DNA of 64,000 nt, taken from NCBI GenBank assembly GCA_005406025.1, contig BGZK01001400.1, forward strand, positions 95,240-159,239. Direction: 5' to 3'. This DNA comes from Eumeta japonica. Its lineage: Eukaryota; Arthropoda; Insecta; Lepidoptera; Psychidae. A program made the position numbers and the translations under genes. Each line of letters opens with the position of its first letter. Position 1 is the first letter of the stretch. This document shows positions 35,291-47,626 of the stretch, piece after piece. The notes beneath the pieces were generated by a model. That model did not search any database and was not told the origin of the DNA. It saw only the letters and a list, made by a program, of their open reading frames with translations.

Positions 35291-38200
35291 GAATAAATTC
35301 GATTATTTCGCTTGCTTTTTTGGTCGATGAATAGCAGCTTGCCTGCTCTACTATAATTTGCATGCGAAAATAACATTTAGTCGCCGTTCACAATAAAATA
35401 TAATAAATTTACAAAATTACAATGAACAAGCAAATTTACTCTAAGGCTATCTCTTGAATTTTCATTTCAAGAATATAAATAAAATTTCTGTCAAAAATGT
35501 TGTTGTAAAGGTGACATTTAAATGAATCATTCAGATTTTCTTTTATCTGAAAGACTTTGTCTCCAATTTCCATCGAAATTTTACCTCTGACCCCAACCGG
35601 AGCTTTGGACCTAGACCCCAACAGATCTTTGGCCTAAAAACTCTTTTGGCTCCAAGGGCTCTTTCACGATCTTGTTTTAAACTAACATATGACAAAAAGA
35701 CACTTAAAATAAAATTTTGCGTCCCATGTCTTCATTGTAATGGGTTTTAGCTTTAAAAAGCCTCCTTTTAAGGACCGTTAAAAGAAGGACGTGGAACGCT
35801 AATTTTATTTTAAAACTAACTTTTTGTTAAATGTATGATTAAAAAGGGATAGTGAATATTTCTAAGTGTTATGGTGTTTGTAATAAAAAAGTATTTTTAT
35901 TTTATTTTAATGCGTAATTCGTGCAGTTATCTATCGGCCTCTCTCGCACTCTCACCTGACCTTCACGATAGCTATATTAATATTTTTTAACTGTGCACGT
36001 GATGTAGTAGCTCAAAGACTTGAAAGAGGCGAGAAATGGTGTAGGACACAGACACGGATTCATGCTTGGACTACCTAATTGTTCCTATTTAGTATTATAA
36101 TGTATCTCATAGAAAGCGAATAAATCAGTTTATAAAGCGTTTATGCCTATTAATAAAATCAGTTAAATATTCTCTGAAGCTATAACACACCAAAACATGT
36201 CGCATCAAAGTTCGCTAGAGATGGAAAAATTCACCATTTATAATTTTTCGTTATCTAAGAACAATTAAAAACGACAGTATCATTTTATGAAGACACAGCA
36301 ATCAGATGAGTCGGATTATCGTTTTATCAGAATCTAGTTGTCTGTTACTTTTCTTTCGGTAGAGATATTAATATCCGTGAAAAGTCGCAAAAATCACGAA
36401 TCTTAGAAGGACTGAAATCTCGTTGTTACAATTATTTAATATCGGTCGGTTTGTATTTTTTGAGGTAAATCTATACCAGATTATTTCTATAACGAAACAC
36501 AAGCACACAGGAGCTTTGGTGCGTGTTTTGGGCTTTCGAGGTCATAAACAATTCAATTTAAAAACACTAAAATTACGGAGATCGGGGTAACGCCGAAGAC
36601 GCCGTAAAACACGTTTTCTGAAAAAAAAGTCGACGAAAATAGTTTTACGACGCAGCAAGATTTATTAGTAAACCGCTATGTGGCTTTATTAAGGCAACAC
36701 CCCGGGCCGAATTTATTCTTGGGAAAAGCGTCTACATGAAAATCATAAAATTAATTTATAGCTAGTTAAGTATTTTGTATTGAATGGAAAACGAACAATG
36801 GATGTGTTTACATAAATAATCCCTAATATAGTATACTATTTCGTTACTAAAATCACGAAATGTTGTCATCGTACTAAGTTCCACGCAAAGCCTAATGTTG
36901 TCGGTGTTGTGTCAAGTTTTAATGAGCCCTCTGCCGAGGCGCACCCTTCCACAATCTTCTTATCTCAAATCGAGGGACTGGCGGTGCGCTTTGGAGCTCG
37001 CTGACGACCGCTGTTACCGATGTGATGTCTACATTCGCGACCGACGGTTAAAAACTTAACGAAATACACGAAATTAAAATCAGAAGTGGTGTCGGAATTA
37101 GAATTGAGAGCGGGACCGGGACTAGCTGCAAGATCAGTCAATATAAGGAATGAAGCACATCCTGTATTCATGCGGACGAGGCCTCAGACGGAAAACTGGT
37201 ATTCTATAATATTTTTTTGAAAATTTAAAAACCTGTTATTTTGTAAATATAGAAAATACTCGATTTACATATTACTCTTTTAATATCTCTTAAAGAATAC
37301 AATTTAAAATCACTAAAATGTATGTCTCTATATCTCGTAACAAAACCGTTCATTTGATATGTCACATAATGCTTTTGATCAAAGTTTTTTTTTTTTATAT
37401 TCTTTTTCAATCTACCCCCAAAATTTGCCACCGAAACAAGAATTCCTTAATAGCGTTATATGTTCGAGCATCGGGTTTTCTAACTATGTACATGTACTAC
37501 TAATTGCATTTTCTTCATGTAGTAGGTTTTTACAAAATACATTCTAACAGATGGACAGACATATGCGAAAGTATTCTTATGAAGTTCCCGTTTTTCCATT
37601 GCACATAGTGCGAGAAGCCCTAAGAACTGAGTTCATTATTTTACGTAAGCGCAAATCGATGTACTAAATGTACTTTTTATTATTTTTGCGACGAAATGGG
37701 TGCAACAACCTCATAATTTTAAAAAGTTTTAAGAACAAAAACAACTGTTTATATTTGCGTAGCGCTTTGTTTTGAGATTGCGCCGCAACCCGGTGCAGGG
37801 CACGTGATGCGTATCTAAATTCCGTACAAGAAAAAAGTAATAAGAAAAATTTGGAAACTTTATCCAAAATATTTATTTCTAATAAAATAAAATCTTTTAA
37901 ATGCAGATCGAACATTTTGTTGAGTGGTCGTTCCGACCATTCACACGAGATCGGCCGCGTTCAGTCGGTTGATTCAATTTTCACATCTTTAAAATAACAA
38001 TTTACCACTTTTGAACTTGTTTAACATTAGCTGTTCGGGTGCAAAACGAGAAGTAAACTGTTCCTTTCTTCTATCGTGTTGGTTATTTATCATACCACTG
38101 CAGAAATGCACGTTGTCGTCACCGTTTTATTTTAAATCGAAGAGTTTTTAACCTTTAATTGTGCGGGGTCGGCGCGGGTCGTGGGCCGCTAGTGACCGCA

Positions 38201-38460
38201 ACTACATCCGGGCCTACGGCTGACATGGTCCGGCACGTAGTGGTTTCTAATTTGAATTAAATGAATATTGTTATCGGTTCAATTTTCCCTGTTCAGCCGG
38301 CCTAGGCGAGTGGCGAATCATTTCTATTTCTACAAACGCAAACGCTTACACATGTCCGATATTCGTCTACCGAAATTTTAATTTTTTTGCTGGTATTATT
38401 ACGTACGTTCCGTTAGTTAACGTCGATTCTCATTCATGTATAATCCTTGGATTTGGAGAA
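35291..38460. other. Intergenic or intronic stretch without a recognised gene
   Basis: No supported exon. A hexamer-type track at about 37060-37140 reads GTCGGAATTAGAATTGAGAG and GGGACCGGGACTAG, the opposite strand of the 1870-2195 type. A minus-strand patch at 37740-37830 starts after a TTTAG and is GC-richer but has no domain. Confidence 0.35.
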
Positions 38461-38766
38461 TCATACGAACTCGAGGTATTCCGCTTCGAAAGCGACCGCC
38501 GACAGCCCGCCCTCTGACGGCATACGTCGTGCCCTGCAGCCGACGGAAGTAAGACAATTCGATGAAGAACCGGCATCGATTCCCGCGCCCCGCGTGACTG
38601 TCGCACTCGGCTCACCGCGTACCAGGGCGCCGTGCAGGTTAGCGCGATTCGGCTGAATTAGTTCGGAAGGAGTAAGTCTAGCAAACCACTGAGATTTCAG
38701 GCCGGGAGTCGACGCGGCGCCGCCGGCGGCGTCTACAGCATATGCATACACAACTCCTGTCGGCAG
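38461..38766 (-). other. GC-rich open segment of unknown nature
   Basis: A minus-strand frame of about 100 codons has no in-frame ATG at its start. It contains LKSQWFARLTPSELIQPNRA and GEPSATVTRGAGIDAGSSSN. Other frames on both strands are also open (38447-38656 plus, 38430-38615 minus). The sequence is more complex than a simple GC repeat. I cannot tell a conserved repeat from an old coding fragment. No splice sites or start context convinced me. Confidence 0.3.
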
Positions 38767-40294
38767 ATCTCACACTTGTATCATTTCATACAATAATAGT
38801 TCCTGAGCTTCCATCGAACCGCCGATATGAAATTTCCTTCGTTTTCGTAACAATATTTTTTAAATATTGACGTGACAACGTCTTAAATTAGGTTGCGGCT
38901 GGGAGTCACTTATGAAAAGTGTAACGCTCGGTAACGTTACGATGAGTCACCGAACGAGAGAGGCCCGCCGAATGCCTTGCGTCTCTCCCACTCAACTATG
39001 ATCGGTCTGCCGCGCGCGCAGCACTAGAGAATTAGTGCATAGCTTGCAAATGTATTGCAAGTTATTGTATGTATATTTGTATATAAATACGTATGTATGT
39101 GTAAAGGTAAAAATAAAATTTTGTTAATATGAAATTCAGTGCGAGATTCTTTGTATAAATTAATGTTTTAAATATAATTCTTTGTATAAATAAATGTTTT
39201 AAATTGTTACTATTATTTCATCCTTCTTCCTACTATACGAATGAATATTCACATTAAAATGATTTTACCATTCAAAGTCGTTGTCACGTAAAACTTTCGC
39301 CCGTATACCGACTTTACAGGCAACCAATTTTTGTTATAAAACCTTATATTATTTTTACTTTTGCTTGATCTACATTAAATTATTTGTAATGGCCTTCTGT
39401 TATAATCTTCAATTCAACAGTTTAACATTCGTCGTTGAAATATTGTCCATAAATACATCGTTCTTATAAATAATTTAATAGTTATTTGTACAAAAAATAT
39501 CATCTGTTGTTTTGAAAAAATATATCTTCTTGTTTTAAATCTGTCATAATGTCTGAGAGAATGCCACCAAAGTGGATAAATGTATTTATTATTTCCAAAA
39601 CTTAGTTTGGAAAAAGATATATCTATTCGAATTAAATGATTTATTAAAAAACGATTGATTTGTACCAGCGCTGACATCACAATAAAATAATTAAAATCTT
39701 AGTTTCGAGTACAAATTAATAACTGTACGGAAACATCTCAATCTACGTTGAGATCCTACTGAAACACATATCTCTATTGGTAAAACTGGTGTTTTACCCA
39801 ACAGATAACATCACTGGGCGGGATCGTTGAGTAAATGGATACGACATATGTATGTTCTGTTTTCTGTGAAATTTAAAACAGATACTTAAATGTTAATAAG
39901 GGACTAGATTTCCCGAATTCAAAAGGGAAGCCGGTCGGAATCGGCTTGTGCGCATACGCGGCCGCTACGGACTTGTCATGCTAAGCCGTGTTGATCGATT
40001 CACTAGTTTCGTGTACGAGAAACATAGGCTGATATCGTTTCGATACAACATATGTGAATTTTATTTACGTATCACATAAACGGTTAACTAAAAGGATATT
40101 TATTTTTAAATGTCGAAACAATCTATTATATAAAAAAGCTAGTTTTTTTTCCAAAAGTACAAGCACTTTCCGAATGCATGAAATTTGAAATTGTTTCATT
40201 CAGTAGCCTTTAGATCAAACAAAGTGTTTTGTTTTTTTTTTTATGTATGCTAGTTTGGATACAACCAGGACCATTCTGTTCATAAACTTTGAAA
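38767..40294. other. Intergenic stretch, nothing recognised
   Basis: AT-rich. A 33-bp direct repeat, ATAATTCTTTGTATAAAT-type, occurs at about 39143 and 39175. No exon is supported. Confidence 0.4.
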
Positions 40295-40460
40295 TTAATT
40301 AATACTAGTATTATGAATGCGAAAATAACTTTATCTGCGTTTACCTTTGAATTCGTTGTCTGTCTTTCTATTATGTTTATACGGCTAAACCACTGAGCCA
40401 ATCGAATGAAATTCGGATATACACAGTTTAATCCCTGGCGAAGGATATACGCTAGTTTTT
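40295..40460 (-). repeat. Partial copy of the 31605-32572 type repeat, reverse orientation
   Basis: Plus-strand AATACTAGTATTATGAATGC, then GTCTGTCTTTCTATTATG, CGGCTAAACCACTGAGCCAA and TGAAATTCGGATATACACAG, follow the usual order of this lepidopteran repeat read from its 3' end. The far end is missing. Confidence 0.5.
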
Positions 40461-41746
40461 GAGTTCATTGTCCATGCATCTGCATTTTTTTTCTATAAAT
40501 CGGAAACGATATATTCAAATTAGATGAAAAGTAGTATTGTAATAAAACTCGTCGTCATGTAAAATGTAAGTAAGTCTTTGTTTTCGGTCTGTTTGTTTGT
40601 ACATTTTCTGACAATTTAATAATTTAAAACTTTTTATTTTATTTTGTAGACCACGTTTGCTTAATAGTTTTGGTTGGGAGAGATAAAGGGCGTAGGACGC
40701 GAGATAAAGAAATAGAGTGGTAACAAGACAGGAGAGATGACAATACCAGTGGAAAAGTTAGGAAGAAGGGAAGACATATTGTAGTTATAATAATAAAGAA
40801 AACTAATTACTCTATTATAGTTTAATATTGGCTAATAATAGTATCTTGTAAGCCACATTAAAAGGAAAAAAACCATTAAGGAATCCTATATACTCATTCT
40901 GTCTATGCTGTATCCAACGAAGTTTAAGGTTATAAATTTGAAAGTTTAGAACTATGTATAATATAAATGTAAATAGTTTATATAACTGTGTATAATATAA
41001 ATGTATAGCATAAATGTAAATAGAATACATTTTTTAAGTAAATGTGGAATATTTTTTATATCGGTGATTCTAGACAATAATTTACAAGGAATCGGGATAG
41101 GCATCAAAAGTGAGATTAGATTGCAAATCAAGAGCAAAACAGAAATTGAAATCGAGAACAAGGCTAAAATGATAATGAAGATCGTGACTGATATCAGAAT
41201 GAATGATGAAACCGGACCTAAAATTTAGAACAATACCGGGATTGCTATCAAGAACATTGTCATCGATGGCAAGATGATTCTATACAATAAATTGAGAACT
41301 TAATTTTATGTCAATGCAAGCAGATCCATAAGTAGACATCTAGTTGGGCCATGAGTTTTCGTATACAAAAAAAATAAACAGACACCTATTGTTTGTTATA
41401 TATATCTATAAAATATTGTGTTAAAAAAAAATTGAACTTTTAGTTGCTCAAATGTTCACTGGTTAAACGAAGATAAAGATAAGAAATCATTTAAGATAAT
41501 GACTAGCCAAAAACTGCAAGCTCTCGCCTTATGCATTTACTCTGGCTTGCGTTCGACGCAGACAAAAAGCCTTTGATACAGTAAATGATTATTATCGCCA
41601 TTAAGAAATCGTGGCGCGTAAGCGCGAAGGTTGTACAACAATTTTTCTGATATGGCGCAACTCGTTGGAGCAATGTATTCATTCTTCGTACACGAAAAAT
41701 GGCTTCGAAGGACACGCCCCCTGCCGGGCCCGTATTTTAAGGGGCG
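40461..41746. other. Stretch upstream of the first cuticle gene, with a hexamer-type track
   Basis: At about 41085-41280 are repeats such as GAAATCGAGAACAAGGCTAA, GAAACCGGACC and ATACCGGGATTGCTATCAAG, the opposite strand of the 1870-2195 motif. The rest upstream of 41600 is AT-rich and non-coding. Confidence 0.4.
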
Positions 41747-41753
41747 TATAAAA
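41747..41753 (+). promoter_or_regulatory. TATA box of cuticle gene 1
   Basis: TATAAAA lies 64 nt upstream of the ATG. A CAGT initiator-like motif at 41778-41781 is about 31 nt downstream of the TATA box, the expected start distance, giving a 5' UTR of about 32 nt. Confidence 0.75.
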
Positions 41754-41810
41754 CGACAGCTCACGTCCGATCGTGAACAGTCGGTTACGCGCTTTTCGTT
41801 TCTTATCAAA

Positions 41811-42293
41811 ATGTTCACTGCGGTACGTAGTACTATACATTAATCTATCATGATTTCTTTTCCATATTGTTAATTACAATAGCCACTGTTGCGAAAAATT
41901 TAATTCAACCTATCAGACTATATTTTCTTCTTTCAGATAATTCTTCTAGCGGTGGCGGGGAGCATAACGGCTGCGCCCAGTCTGTTCCTTGCACATCAGG
42001 AGCCCGTCGCTATCCTCTCGTCGAAATCCACCATCACGAAGAGCAGCCATCTGGTGAACCACGGGAGCACAGTGGTGCATGCACCGGTGTTGCCGGTAGT
42101 ACATGCGGCCGCGGTGCCCGTGGTGCACGCCCCTGTGGTACCCGTTGTACACGCTCCATTAGTCCATGGGCCTGTGGTTCACGGCTTGACCCATGTAGTT
42201 GTGAAGTCGTCTCCTGCAGCCGTGTCCCACAGCAGTTCCACATCTCACCACACCGAATTCGAACCCGTTCATTTTGTCGCCCTGCATCACTAA
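41811..42293 (+). CDS. Low-complexity (VVHAP-rich) cuticle protein, gene 1
   Basis: This is a secreted structural protein of the exoskeleton. The exons are 41811-41822 (ATG TTC ACT GCG, then GTACGT donor) and 41937-42293 (after TTTCAG), with a 114-bp phase-0 intron. The 122-residue product starts MFTAIILLAVAGSITAAPS, a clear signal peptide. A TITKSSHLVNHG motif follows, then P-V-V-H-A repeats (VVHAPVVPVVHAPLVHG) and a VVVKSSPAAVSHSSS tail. The four-codon first exon with the intron inside the signal peptide is the hallmark of insect cuticle protein genes. TITKSSxLVNHG and VVVKSxPxAxSHS are shared with gene 2, so the two are paralogs. No Rebers-Riddiford chitin-binding domain is present, so it fits the hypothetical/low-complexity class (for example CPH or '16.5-kDa' cuticle proteins). 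Confidence 0.88.
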
Positions 42294-42311
42294 ATTTAAT
42301 GATATTCTCGA

Positions 42312-42317
42312 AATAAA
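42312..42317 (+). terminator. Polyadenylation signal of cuticle gene 1
   Basis: AATAAA lies 19 nt after the stop codon of gene 1, giving a very short 3' UTR. Confidence 0.7.
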
Positions 42318-45300
42318 CACGTTAATTAATTTGTTACTTGTTTGTTATTTTATTACCGTATAAATTTTTTTTATCATGTACATAAAATTTTAAGGTGTTT
42401 AGGAAATTCAAAGACACTATTCATTTTTACAACATTAAACTTTACAAAAGAGAGAGATCTATATTTTTAAGAGAGTGATATATATTTGTTAAAAACATCA
42501 GAACTGCAGAGTCACTTTTAATACGATTTTCAGCATTGTTTACAATGACTTTTATCGTGTGACGACAGCCTAGAAATAAACTACAAAGTGATGAACTGCC
42601 GCACTAACGAGCAGACCGAGCTTTTAGACCGCGTTGTTACATAAAGGTTCCTAATGTAATGTAGATATATATCAAAAGGTTGTTTTGGTTATTTACCCTG
42701 AAGAAGTTAAAAGATACTAGCATTGAAATTTTGCAGCAAAGTTCCATTTGACAATAACTGGTGTTAAAACACTAACAACTAACTAAGCCGCACCCGCGCA
42801 CACGAGCTTTATTGAGCTCTGATCCCTTTCACTATTAAGGTAAGAAAAGAGAAAATCATGTATTCAAGGGTAACTACTTGTGTAATTAATAAATTACTTC
42901 TTTCTAAATTACCTGTTTCTATTAGTTTCAAAGATTATATCAGTAGACAAGAAATTTTACCCAGATTTTTTTTATAACTTTAGATACAATTTAATTCAAT
43001 TTCCCAAATAAATTATAATGAATCCAGTATTAAAAATAAATTATCTTTTTAATATATGAACCAGGTGATTCTGATGGTTACCGAAAATGAGACTGAAATT
43101 ATAACCGCAATCGGAGTTAAAATAGAAAACTAGGGTCGAGTACTAATTTCCTAAGGGATGCATATATTCAATGAATGATTTTATTAAATGTTGCTTTGGC
43201 AACTTCGTTGACTTTACTGTGTTAAGTTGCAGGCAAAAGCCAGTACAATCGTATATATGAAATAACAACACAATGTTATTTTTTAAATAGTGATACGAAA
43301 AAACATATTCTCAAACAAAAATTACAAGCATCACTAAGCTTTCTCAGAAAGTAAATTCTTGAATCAAAAATTATTTGCAATAATATTTTGTGAATCTCAT
43401 TTGTTTGTGATTTATTCACGCAAACAGCGAAACATAGGAGTCTCGTAGTTCATATTATCTTTAATGGTATTTACGTCTTACTTCAATTAGCGTATTATTA
43501 AACTTTTGGATATTTTCAATTTTAGATTAATACCTTCAAGACGATATTTGTTTTTTTCAAGGTCTTGCCCAAAATATAATCTTAAATCCAGCTTATCGCA
43601 GTTTCCTAGAAATTTAAGAAGTACGCTAATCTGCTTTCTCATTCTACATACATACTACGTCGAAATAAATATCATAGGAAAAGGGAATAATTAGGAAGGA
43701 GACGGCTTGCCCCTCGTCGCGTCCCGAGATCACACACGCGGCACCGTAAGTCTACTTGTAAGATACAGTGTAACCTCTTAGCGGTAGTTGCGACACCTAT
43801 CTCCCATCCAACAAGAAAAGGAGATAGATGAGAGAAACATATACGGTATAATAAGTAATAATATATAAATGCATAACTGTATTTAAAATATACACAAGCT
43901 ATATTAAATAGTATTGGCTGAATACATTTATGATATAAACACTTGCATTTATTTGTCTTAATTATTCAAGTTAATGTAGAAGGATCCCAGTACTATAAAA
44001 AACCTTCACTAAAGGAAATTTACGTTTATGTTAGCTTATAGATTCAGTTTTTAGGGCAGGGCGAACAGAACTCGCTTCCTGAGGGTTCCGTACAAACCTA
44101 ATATGTATATAAATATTTGATCTATCAAGAATCTTGACGATTTTTGCTTATTCGATACCGATACTAGCGAGGTGTCGATTGAGGACTTCCAAAACATTTA
44201 TAGTTTTTCTTTGTACGGATATTTAAAAATTTTTAAGAACAAATGTTAGAATTTGTAAATATTAAATTGTCATAGCGGAAAGTTATGAAATATTTTCCCA
44301 TATATCGGCTTACATCACGATCCATACTCCAACTGTAAATATCAAATTGTAATCGCGAAAAAATAAATAGTATAAATTAACAATTTTCATATTTTTCTCT
44401 TTACATATGTTGAGACTTAACTTCTTGTCCAATTTCATGAGTCTATATCAATAACAAGTACCCCATAGATTTTGATTTGTTTATGTGAGTTTGTTTATAT
44501 GCGACAAAATTGTCCCTGTTTTTTGATTGCATTGATCTATTGATTGATTTTTGGAACGAAGATCTTTAACGCGGCTTGCGATAGGACTTGACTGATAGAA
44601 GTCGTAACATAAGGAAATAGAGTTATGCCCGTCTATATGACTTTTTCTCTTTCTTTTGATATTCATTACTGAATGTTTTTTCTAAATAATTTATAATTGA
44701 CTATTTTATATTCAATTTATGAAGTATTTGATGTTTGTTTCAACTCGATACCTCTACGAATTCTTGAGAAAAACGGTCTTGATAGAGAGACAGGTGGAGA
44801 ACGAAGTGATCCTACAAGGGTTCTTTTTAAAGCATGGAAACCTAAAAATTCGTTCTAATAACATTTGTAGATAATCTACTTGTAGTCAACAGCGTTTAAA
44901 ATATATTCCAGTATGAGTGGGTGCACAAGTGCCTCATTGTCTCGCGGAAACCGGTTAATACTAAAAACACCACAAGATAAGCTTTTTTTATTGTCATATG
45001 AACATTATACAAAAATCTTAGATTTAATTTAGTTACTTTCTTTTATTTTTTTTTGTGTTACCCCACAAAATATTCCGAAAAAATATACCTTTAAGACATT
45101 TTATTCAAGTTAATAAAAAATATATGATCATAATTGAAAATGACTGTTAGAATTTGAAATAAATAATAAAATATAAATTGTATTTTATTACTAAAAAAGA
45201 ACGTTGAAAATTTCTGGTCACTATTATTTGAACGAATGAACAGATTTTGACGGCATTAAAATATTTTTGTCAATATTTTAATGTCTACAAATCACTTAGC

Positions 45301-46984
45301 TTAAAAAAGAGCAAACATTTTTCGTAACATTTCTTTTGCTATTTCGTAAATAGCATGTTTACTTGGGCTAGTTTACACACTTATATCAGCTGACTGTTGA
45401 GGGGATAGTGCTTCTAGTGGGATAAAATGTAAATTTTATCGTTTTACACATTCGGTTTTATATTCTAGGTAATTTCATTGGTATTATATACGTAGTATGA
45501 CATATCCCTTTCACACCAGACTTACGCATCAAGATCTTGCTTTCTCACCTTCAATATATATGTTTGTTTACGAATACAAAAATATAGTACCATCTTAATG
45601 TATTACATGAACTTTTGTTAAATGATAATGCAATATTATTTTGAAATCTAATGCAAGATTTGATATATTGATGATTTTTTTCTAGAATTGACGATGATGA
45701 TAAATGTTAATTAGCGATACGTAATAACATAATATAAACTTAAACTCCTTCTGCCGAGATGCAGACATCGACAAATCCCTGGACAGGCCAAATTTAAAGC
45801 ATCTGAAACCTATAAACTTGGATTGATGGATTTCTTTGGAACAAGAGATGGTCCGAAGATCGTGTCAACTAAACATCTAGAACATATAAAGTATAAGATT
45901 CATGTAATGTAAATAATCACACGTTATATTTTTGTAGAAACATATACGCAAAAAGGCCAGATGCTGCGCGTTCGCTGCGACCTCGCGTGATGCCCACCGC
46001 GCCGACCGTCGGCGCCTGCGCGTGCACTTACATAATGCCTTCACATCGATGAACTTGGCATATTTATTCGACGTCTTATTATTTATTAAGCTCACCATAG
46101 TCGAGTAACAAGCACCAATGATGTAAGTATTTACATGTTAAATGGATACGGTAACATATCCGATGGTATTTCGTTTTATCCTTTTCTTATAAAAATATGC
46201 ATAAACATATTAAAATGTTTTAACTTTTTACGAAAAGTACAGAATATTTTATAAAAATTCGTAGAGTTAATTGTTTCTTGTTTCATTTTGTAGAATCGAG
46301 TCTTTATGTTGACTAAAATGATAACGAGATGTCAACCTTTGAAGTTCTAGGAAGACGTGGTATTTTCAAACGATGTATAAATATGTGTATATGTCTATAT
46401 ACACACATTTATACATTAAAAAAAATTATCAAATATTTCTGAGCTATATAAGCAATGGATTCAAAAATCGGATGAACTCTAATCTTAATACAACTGCCTG
46501 AAACGCTGTAAGTTCGATTAAAATATGTCCATACAAATAAACTCTTGAATAATCAAGAGAATGAACAGAAATGACATCGATAAACGTTTAGAAAGTTTTT
46601 TGAATTAATATTTCGTTTTGCGCGTTATGAAAAAATTATAATAGTTAATTTTTATAGGGGTGACATGGAAACTACAGTATGAAGTTGCTCGCAAGCAATT
46701 TAGCGAGTATAATTAGTTTTTGGTCTTGAATGTTTTTAATAAGTACGACCTTTATCATCACACAAAAATGTATTCAATGTTCGTAGATATTCATAGAAAT
46801 TATTTAAAACTATAATTGAAATTTATTAAGAAATAAAATAATGCATATACAAAGTCACCTCCAATTTTAGTGAGGTGAAATGCTCAATGTCTTAATGAAT
46901 ACGAAATGCAAAATTCAAGTACGGGCCGGGACGGCTTCTGCGCCGCTCATTGTCGGCCGGCCGGCGACACATTTCGGCAGCCGG
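42318..46984. other. Intergenic DNA between cuticle genes 1 and 2
   Basis: No further cuticle exon was found. A weak hexamer-type track is at about 43060-43140. An 8-bp inverted repeat, CTATCTCC/GGAGATAG, is near 43798. The rest is AT-rich. Confidence 0.4.
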
Positions 46985-46992
46985 TATATAAG
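46985..46992 (+). promoter_or_regulatory. TATA box of cuticle gene 2
   Basis: TATATAAG sits 78 nt upstream of the ATG, at the end of a GC-rich proximal stretch. The expected start site is near 47015. Confidence 0.75.
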
Positions 46993-47062
46993 GCGAAACC
47001 GCCCGCCCGTCGTTAGACATCGACGCTGCACCTCGACGACCACAACGCTTTGCAGACACGCC

Positions 47063-47626
47063 ATGTACAAATACGTGAGTTTCATGGGCAGCCTTAATTT
47101 TATAATGAACCTACAGTCTTAAGTGTATGATATTCTTTTTTAATTGTACTACTAAGTTCATGTACTCGATTTCGTTTGCATCCAGATCGCATTCTTCGCT
47201 GCAGTGGCTTGCGCCTCGGCGGCGCCGGGTCTGCTGGTGGCCCACGAACCGGTCCTTCACGCCGCACCGGTAGTGCACACGGCGGTGCCTGTGGTGGCTG
47301 CGAAGACTACTATTACCAAGAGTAGCCAACTGGTCAACCACGGAACACCTATCGTCCACGCTCCGGTGGTCCACGCCGCCCCCGTAGTCCACGCCGCCCC
47401 CGTAGTCCACGCCGCCCCCGTGGTCCACGCCGCCCCCGTAGTCCACGCCGCCCCCGTGGTCCACGCCGCTCCTGTAGTCCACGCCGCTCCGTTAGTCGCG
47501 GCTCCGGTGGTAGTGAAGTCCGCTCCCGTCGCCATCTCGCACAGCGCTTCAGTAGTGCACCACACCCCAGTAGTCAAGACCGTTCCCTTAGTTAAAACGG
47601 TTCCTCTAGTCGCGGTTCATCATTAA
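47063..47626 (+). CDS. Low-complexity (VVHAAP-repeat) cuticle protein, gene 2
   Basis: This is a secreted cuticle structural protein, paralogous to gene 1. The exons are 47063-47074 (ATG TAC AAA TAC, GTGAGT donor) and 47186-47626 (after CATCCAG), with a 111-bp phase-0 intron. The 150-residue product has signal peptide MYKYIAFFAAVACASAAPG, then HAAPVVHTAVP, TTITKSSQLVNHG and seven VVHAAP-type hexapeptides. Next comes VVVKSAPVAISHSASVVHHT, and it ends KTVPLVKTVPLVAVHH. The hexapeptides are encoded by near-identical 18-bp units (47363-47488), so the array is young and probably variable in copy number. It is 28 residues longer than gene 1, mostly because of this array. There is no Rebers-Riddiford domain. 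I saw no canonical AATAAA near the stop. Confidence 0.9.
47363..47488 (+). repeat. Seven in-frame 18-bp tandem repeats (P-V-V-H-A-A)
   Basis: The units follow CCCGTAGTCCACGCCGCC. They differ only at synonymous third positions (CCG/CCC/CCT, GTA/GTG, GCC/GCT). The GTG/GTA order over the units is G,A,A,G,A,G,A, which suggests recent slippage or unequal exchange of one- and two-unit blocks. A long antisense open frame (47257-47577) is a by-product of this array. Confidence 0.95.

Noticed and set aside
41946..42243. Minus-strand and alternative plus frames over cuticle gene 1
   Set aside because: These are shadows of the real exon, which has the splice acceptor, signal peptide continuation and conserved motifs.
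47257..47577. 106-codon minus-strand frame rich in TTGAAW repeats
   Set aside because: It is the antisense of the 18-bp repeat in cuticle gene 2; periodic sequence keeps several frames open.
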